Assembly: GCA_021852225.1 (NCBI GenBank)
Contig: JAJZOA010000121.1
Span: forward strand, 1 to 6,835
DNA: 6,835 bases
Source: Planctomycetota bacterium
GTDB taxonomy: Bacteria > Planctomycetota > Phycisphaerae > WQYP01
Direction of reading: 5' to 3'
Of this stretch, positions 4,229 through 6,835 are shown piece after piece. The translations under genes were made by a program, and so were the position numbers. Every line of letters begins with the position of its first letter. Position 1 is the first letter of the stretch. Below the pieces are notes generated by a model, which saw only the letters and a program-made list of their open reading frames with translations, made no database searches and had not been told where the DNA came from.

Positions 4229-6835
4229 TTATTTCCTGGCACGCGGCCACGCCGTCAGCGACGGCAACGGCCGCGAAAACAATAATTCCATTCGCATCGT
4301 TCGCAATTTATGAAACTGATCGATTGTGGTAATAGTCACCATCCAGGATTTTCCGTCCGTGGTGCGGCCGTGGTAACGCGCCAGCAGTTTCAGTACCGCC
4401 CAAGGACCATGGAATGTCAGGGAATGGTCGGCTTTGGCACCAGCCATCGCGGGGTCCGTTTCATAGAAATTTAACGTCAGCGCCGCCCCGGCCTTTTCAG
4501 GAATGGATATTTTGCCAAGGTCTTCGGCCGCGGCGGACCGGAAACTTGCTGTCCCGGTGCGCACGCCGTTGTCATTGATAGTCAAATATGGCCAGATAAT
4601 CTCAACGGTGTTGGCACTCTGATCGCTTTTCATGGCACGGGTGATACGCAGTCGACAGACCAGCGGTCGACCGGAGCCATTGCCGATCAGTGCGGCAAGA
4701 ATTTTGCGTATCGCCGCGACCGTTGCGCGCGAATAGCCAAAGTGCAAGTATGATACATTACCCTGCAAAATACGCAGTTGCCGGTTAACGCCGGAATCGG
4801 GTGTTAAGTTCTGGCCGGACAAAAGTCCGGCGCGAGGCAGGCTGGAAAAGCCCTTCGCCAGAGACCGAAGTTGCGTCGCCGACCATTCATGGCCAAATGG
4901 TGCCGCCGGGTTGACCGGAATAAACAGCGGAAAAAAGGGTGCCGCTCGTACCGCTGAAAGAACGGCATTCGCCTGCCGTTGGCTGTGCTCAGCGAGTGTC
5001 CGCAAACCGGCCAGAGTCAACGATGCAATATATGTGGATGCAAAATCCGGGCTTGCCGAATCCGCCAGAATATACCGGTGATACAGATTCACCGGCTTTT
5101 GGGCCAGCAATTGATCACGGGCGGCGTTCGGATCGGAACTCAGTTGTGTCCAGCGGCCCAGCCGGTGGCGTACCGATCTGGCAAAAAGACGCAAATTCAG
5201 CATCTGGTCCGCGGCTTGAATATTCCGCTGGGCCGCCGTGGTTTTACGTACCAGCGACGCCGGCGGCGGAGCTGCCTTTAATGCCGCCGCTACCTGTACG
5301 CCAAGCTTCTGCAGTGCCAGGAACAGTTGGTCAATCTGCACCGCCTGAAGTTGCGTTAGATAGGTTTTCCATTGATTGTCCGGCACGGTTACCGCCAATC
5401 CTTCGCGCAACATCGCCAGCCAATAGTGGAAATAGGCTTGCCGGTAGCCGCCACACGCCGCAGAAGACTGTCTGAATTTTCGAAGCAGCCGTGCCGCGTC
5501 GGCTATTGGCGGGCTGTCTGCCGACCCCTTTGCCGAGGCCAACAGCATGGACCCCATGGTGTACCACCCTCCGAGCACTTGTGCCGCGCCCGCCGGGCTG
5601 AATCGCGGATCGTAGTCTTTTCCCGCACCCGGAGTGAAAACAATCACGGGTTTTACCGGCACGGTGAAGTGCCCGGCGTCCGCTTCCTTTTGAATCAGGG
5701 TTTCGACGGCGGAAACACCGGACGGCGCATCGGCAATAGCGCCAGCCATCACCTTCCCCAGGCGGCTGGCTTCGAAAAGACTTAGAGCTTTAGCGGCAGC
5801 ATCCATCGACTGGGCGTTGTAAGCGGTTGCTGATGCCGGACCGGTGACCTTTAAAGTTGAGGCCGTCTGGCTGATATTTGCTCCGGCCTGCCGTGCGGCG
5901 GCGTTAAATTGTTCCAGCCATGTGCGGAGCGTTAAAAGCGACTCCGGAGATTTGGGCGCGTTGGCCAATGCCGCCACGGCCTCATAGACCGCTTCGCGTA
6001 ACGATATCTGACGCCGCGACCCCGCCCTTGTGAGAAATTTTTGATCCAGGCTGCTGATTTGCGACTGACCCGCCGCGCCAAACGGAGATTTTTCGTCCGC
6101 AATATCGGCCAACAGTTCCGTGCGGCTGGCGATAAGGAGTGCCACAGCCTGCTTGCGAGCACGACCCGCCTTTCCGGACAATTGCGAAACCGCACCGGAC
6201 AGAATCCCCGCCGTGCCGCCGCCACCGGCCGCCGGAGCCTTGGCCAGGGTGGCAATCCAGGCGGTTTGCCGCTTCAATTGACGGAAAACTGCGCTTCGCT
6301 GCTGCAACAATGCATGAGCATCGGCCAGATAAGCACCGTAAAATGTTCCATGTGAACCAAGTGACGGAAGGTCAAGGCGAATTTCCGCCGCGGATGCCGC
6401 CAATGCGGAAAAAATTCCGGCTACATGGCTGACGGCCACGCCGTTGAGGCTGTCCCCAGACTGGTAACCGGCAGCCCAATTCATAAGCGCCTGTTCGGAA
6501 GTCTGATATTTTTGCAGCGCCGCCTTTAGCGCCACCAGCCGCTGAAGGGACTGATTTCCGGTTCCAACCGCGCTGTTCCAGCCCGCTACGACACTGCGAA
6601 TACCGTGGGAAATGGTCGCTGCAAGCGCGGCATCGCCGACCGCCGCCACCCCCGCGGGCGGCCAGGTTCGCCGCGACTGATAAAGAGATTTCAAAATAGC
6701 ATGGATGGAATCGGCCTGATACGTTTTATAAGACCTGTAATCCGCAGGGGAAAGGACATAGCCGACAAGCGCGTCAAAATTTTTACGGCCATGCGGAAAT
6801 TCCGCCGCCGCACCGCCCGACGAATAAACACTTTG
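4229..6835 (-). CDS. tssM: TssM/IcmF-like type VI secretion membrane-complex protein, C-terminal part
   Basis: The frame is open for 868 residues from the right edge to TAA at 4231-4229. The TTG at 6694 is not the start, because 47 further in-frame residues without a stop run to the edge. Family role: TssM is the large inner-membrane protein that, with TssL and TssJ, forms the T6SS trans-envelope complex. The evidence is in the last 130 or so residues. A WP is followed by beta-strand-like sequence, then FHGPWAVLKLLARYHGR (GPWA at visible residue 810, codon 4408) matches the GPWALFRLLD signature near the TssM C-terminus, and the protein ends soon after LPSLTAWP. The rest is Ala/Leu-rich, helical, without membrane segments, with a Gly-rich stretch about 160 residues beyond 6694, as expected for the periplasmic part. 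The membrane helices and any nucleotide-binding domain would be upstream, outside the window. Sequence identity to well-known TssM proteins looks low, so the call leans on this signature and on the adjacent tagF-like gene. Confidence 0.6.
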   Translation of the reverse strand, partial: QSVYSSGGAAAEFPHGRKNFDALVGYVLSPADYRSYKTYQADSIHAILKSLYQSRRTWPPAGVAAVGDAALAATISHGIRSVVAGWNSAVGTGNQSLQRLVALKAALQKYQTSEQALMNWAAGYQSGDSLNGVAVSHVAGIFSALAASAAEIRLDLPSLGSHGTFYGAYLADAHALLQQRSAVFRQLKRQTAWIATLAKAPAAGGGGTAGILSGAVSQLSGKAGRARKQAVALLIASRTELLADIADEKSPFGAAGQSQISSLDQKFLTRAGSRRQISLREAVYEAVAALANAPKSPESLLTLRTWLEQFNAAARQAGANISQTASTLKVTGPASATAYNAQSMDAAAKALSLFEASRLGKVMAGAIADAPSGVSAVETLIQKEADAGHFTVPVKPVIVFTPGAGKDYDPRFSPAGAAQVLGGWYTMGSMLLASAKGSADSPPIADAARLLRKFRQSSAACGGYRQAYFHYWLAMLREGLAVTVPDNQWKTYLTQLQAVQIDQLFLALQKLGVQVAAALKAAPPPASLVRKTTAAQRNIQAADQMLNLRLFARSVRHRLGRWTQLSSDPNAARDQLLAQKPVNLYHRYILADSASPDFASTYIASLTLAGLRTLAEHSQRQANAVLSAVRAAPFFPLFIPVNPAAPFGHEWSATQLRSLAKGFSSLPRAGLLSGQNLTPDSGVNRQLRILQGNVSYLHFGYSRATVAAIRKILAALIGNGSGRPLVCRLRITRAMKSDQSANTVEIIWPYLTINDNGVRTGTASFRSAAAEDLGKISIPEKAGAALTLNFYETDPAMAGAKADHSLTFHGPWAVLKLLARYHGRTTDGKSWMVTITTIDQFHKLRTMRMELLFSRPLPSLTAWPRARK
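4234..4237 (-). promoter_or_regulatory. Shine-Dalgarno site of the tagF-like gene
   Basis: AGGA on the minus strand, eight bases before the ATG at 4225. It lies in the last codons of the tssM-like gene, just before its TAA (4231-4229). It supports this start and coupling of the two genes. Confidence 0.6.

Noticed and set aside
4939..5475. Plus-strand open frame of 178 residues inside the tssM-like gene
   Set aside because: Composition is Pro/Arg/Ser-rich as expected of a shadow frame, and it lies opposite a continuous 868-residue frame.
6692..6694. TTG as the start of the tssM-like gene
   Set aside because: The frame continues upstream for 47 codons without a stop to the window edge, and a 5'-truncated TssM is expected to be longer at the N-terminus.

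Overview
This is a G+C-rich bacterial window, in the high 50s percent by eye, with two gene blocks that converge near position 3100. The plus-strand block is the tail of a serine peptidase, then pyrR and pyrB, then a small secreted protein. The minus-strand block is most of a TssM/IcmF-like protein followed by a TagF-like protein, which I read as the end of a type VI secretion (T6SS) cluster. The organism cannot be fixed from this sequence. A G+C-rich genome with PyrR next to PyrB and divergent T6SS proteins would fit Planctomycetota (perhaps Phycisphaerae-like) or Acidobacteriota. This is a low-confidence inference.

Plus strand, 3-506: the C-terminal 167 residues of an S9-type (prolyl oligopeptidase/DPP IV-like) alpha/beta-hydrolase, with Ser, Asp and His all identifiable. 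Its start lies outside the window. Then 566-1153 encodes PyrR, a PRPP-binding pyrimidine regulator/uracil phosphoribosyltransferase. It overlaps by four bases (ATGA) with pyrB at 1150-2160, the aspartate carbamoyltransferase catalytic chain. Together they are a pyrimidine control and biosynthesis unit: PyrR senses pyrimidine nucleotides and PyrB makes carbamoyl aspartate. The usual next gene, pyrC, is not adjacent. A terminator-like hairpin at 2317-2336 closes the unit, and only 17 bases later an unrecognised 219-residue protein with a signal peptide begins (2354-3013).

Minus strand: 4229 to the right edge is an open frame of 868 residues that continues beyond the window. Its C-terminus carries the GPWA-x-x-(K/R)-LL type signature seen near the end of TssM, the inner-membrane component of the T6SS membrane complex. 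Three bases downstream, 4225-3194 encodes a 343-residue TagF-domain protein, a likely post-translational regulator of T6SS. The tight spacing, with a Shine-Dalgarno sequence lying next to the tssM stop codon, suggests translational coupling. Between the converging blocks (3014-3193) there is no clear terminator. A short hydrophobic frame lies there, directly in frame behind two tandem stop codons at the end of the tagF-like gene.

No tRNA, rRNA, CRISPR array, insertion sequence or attachment site was seen.
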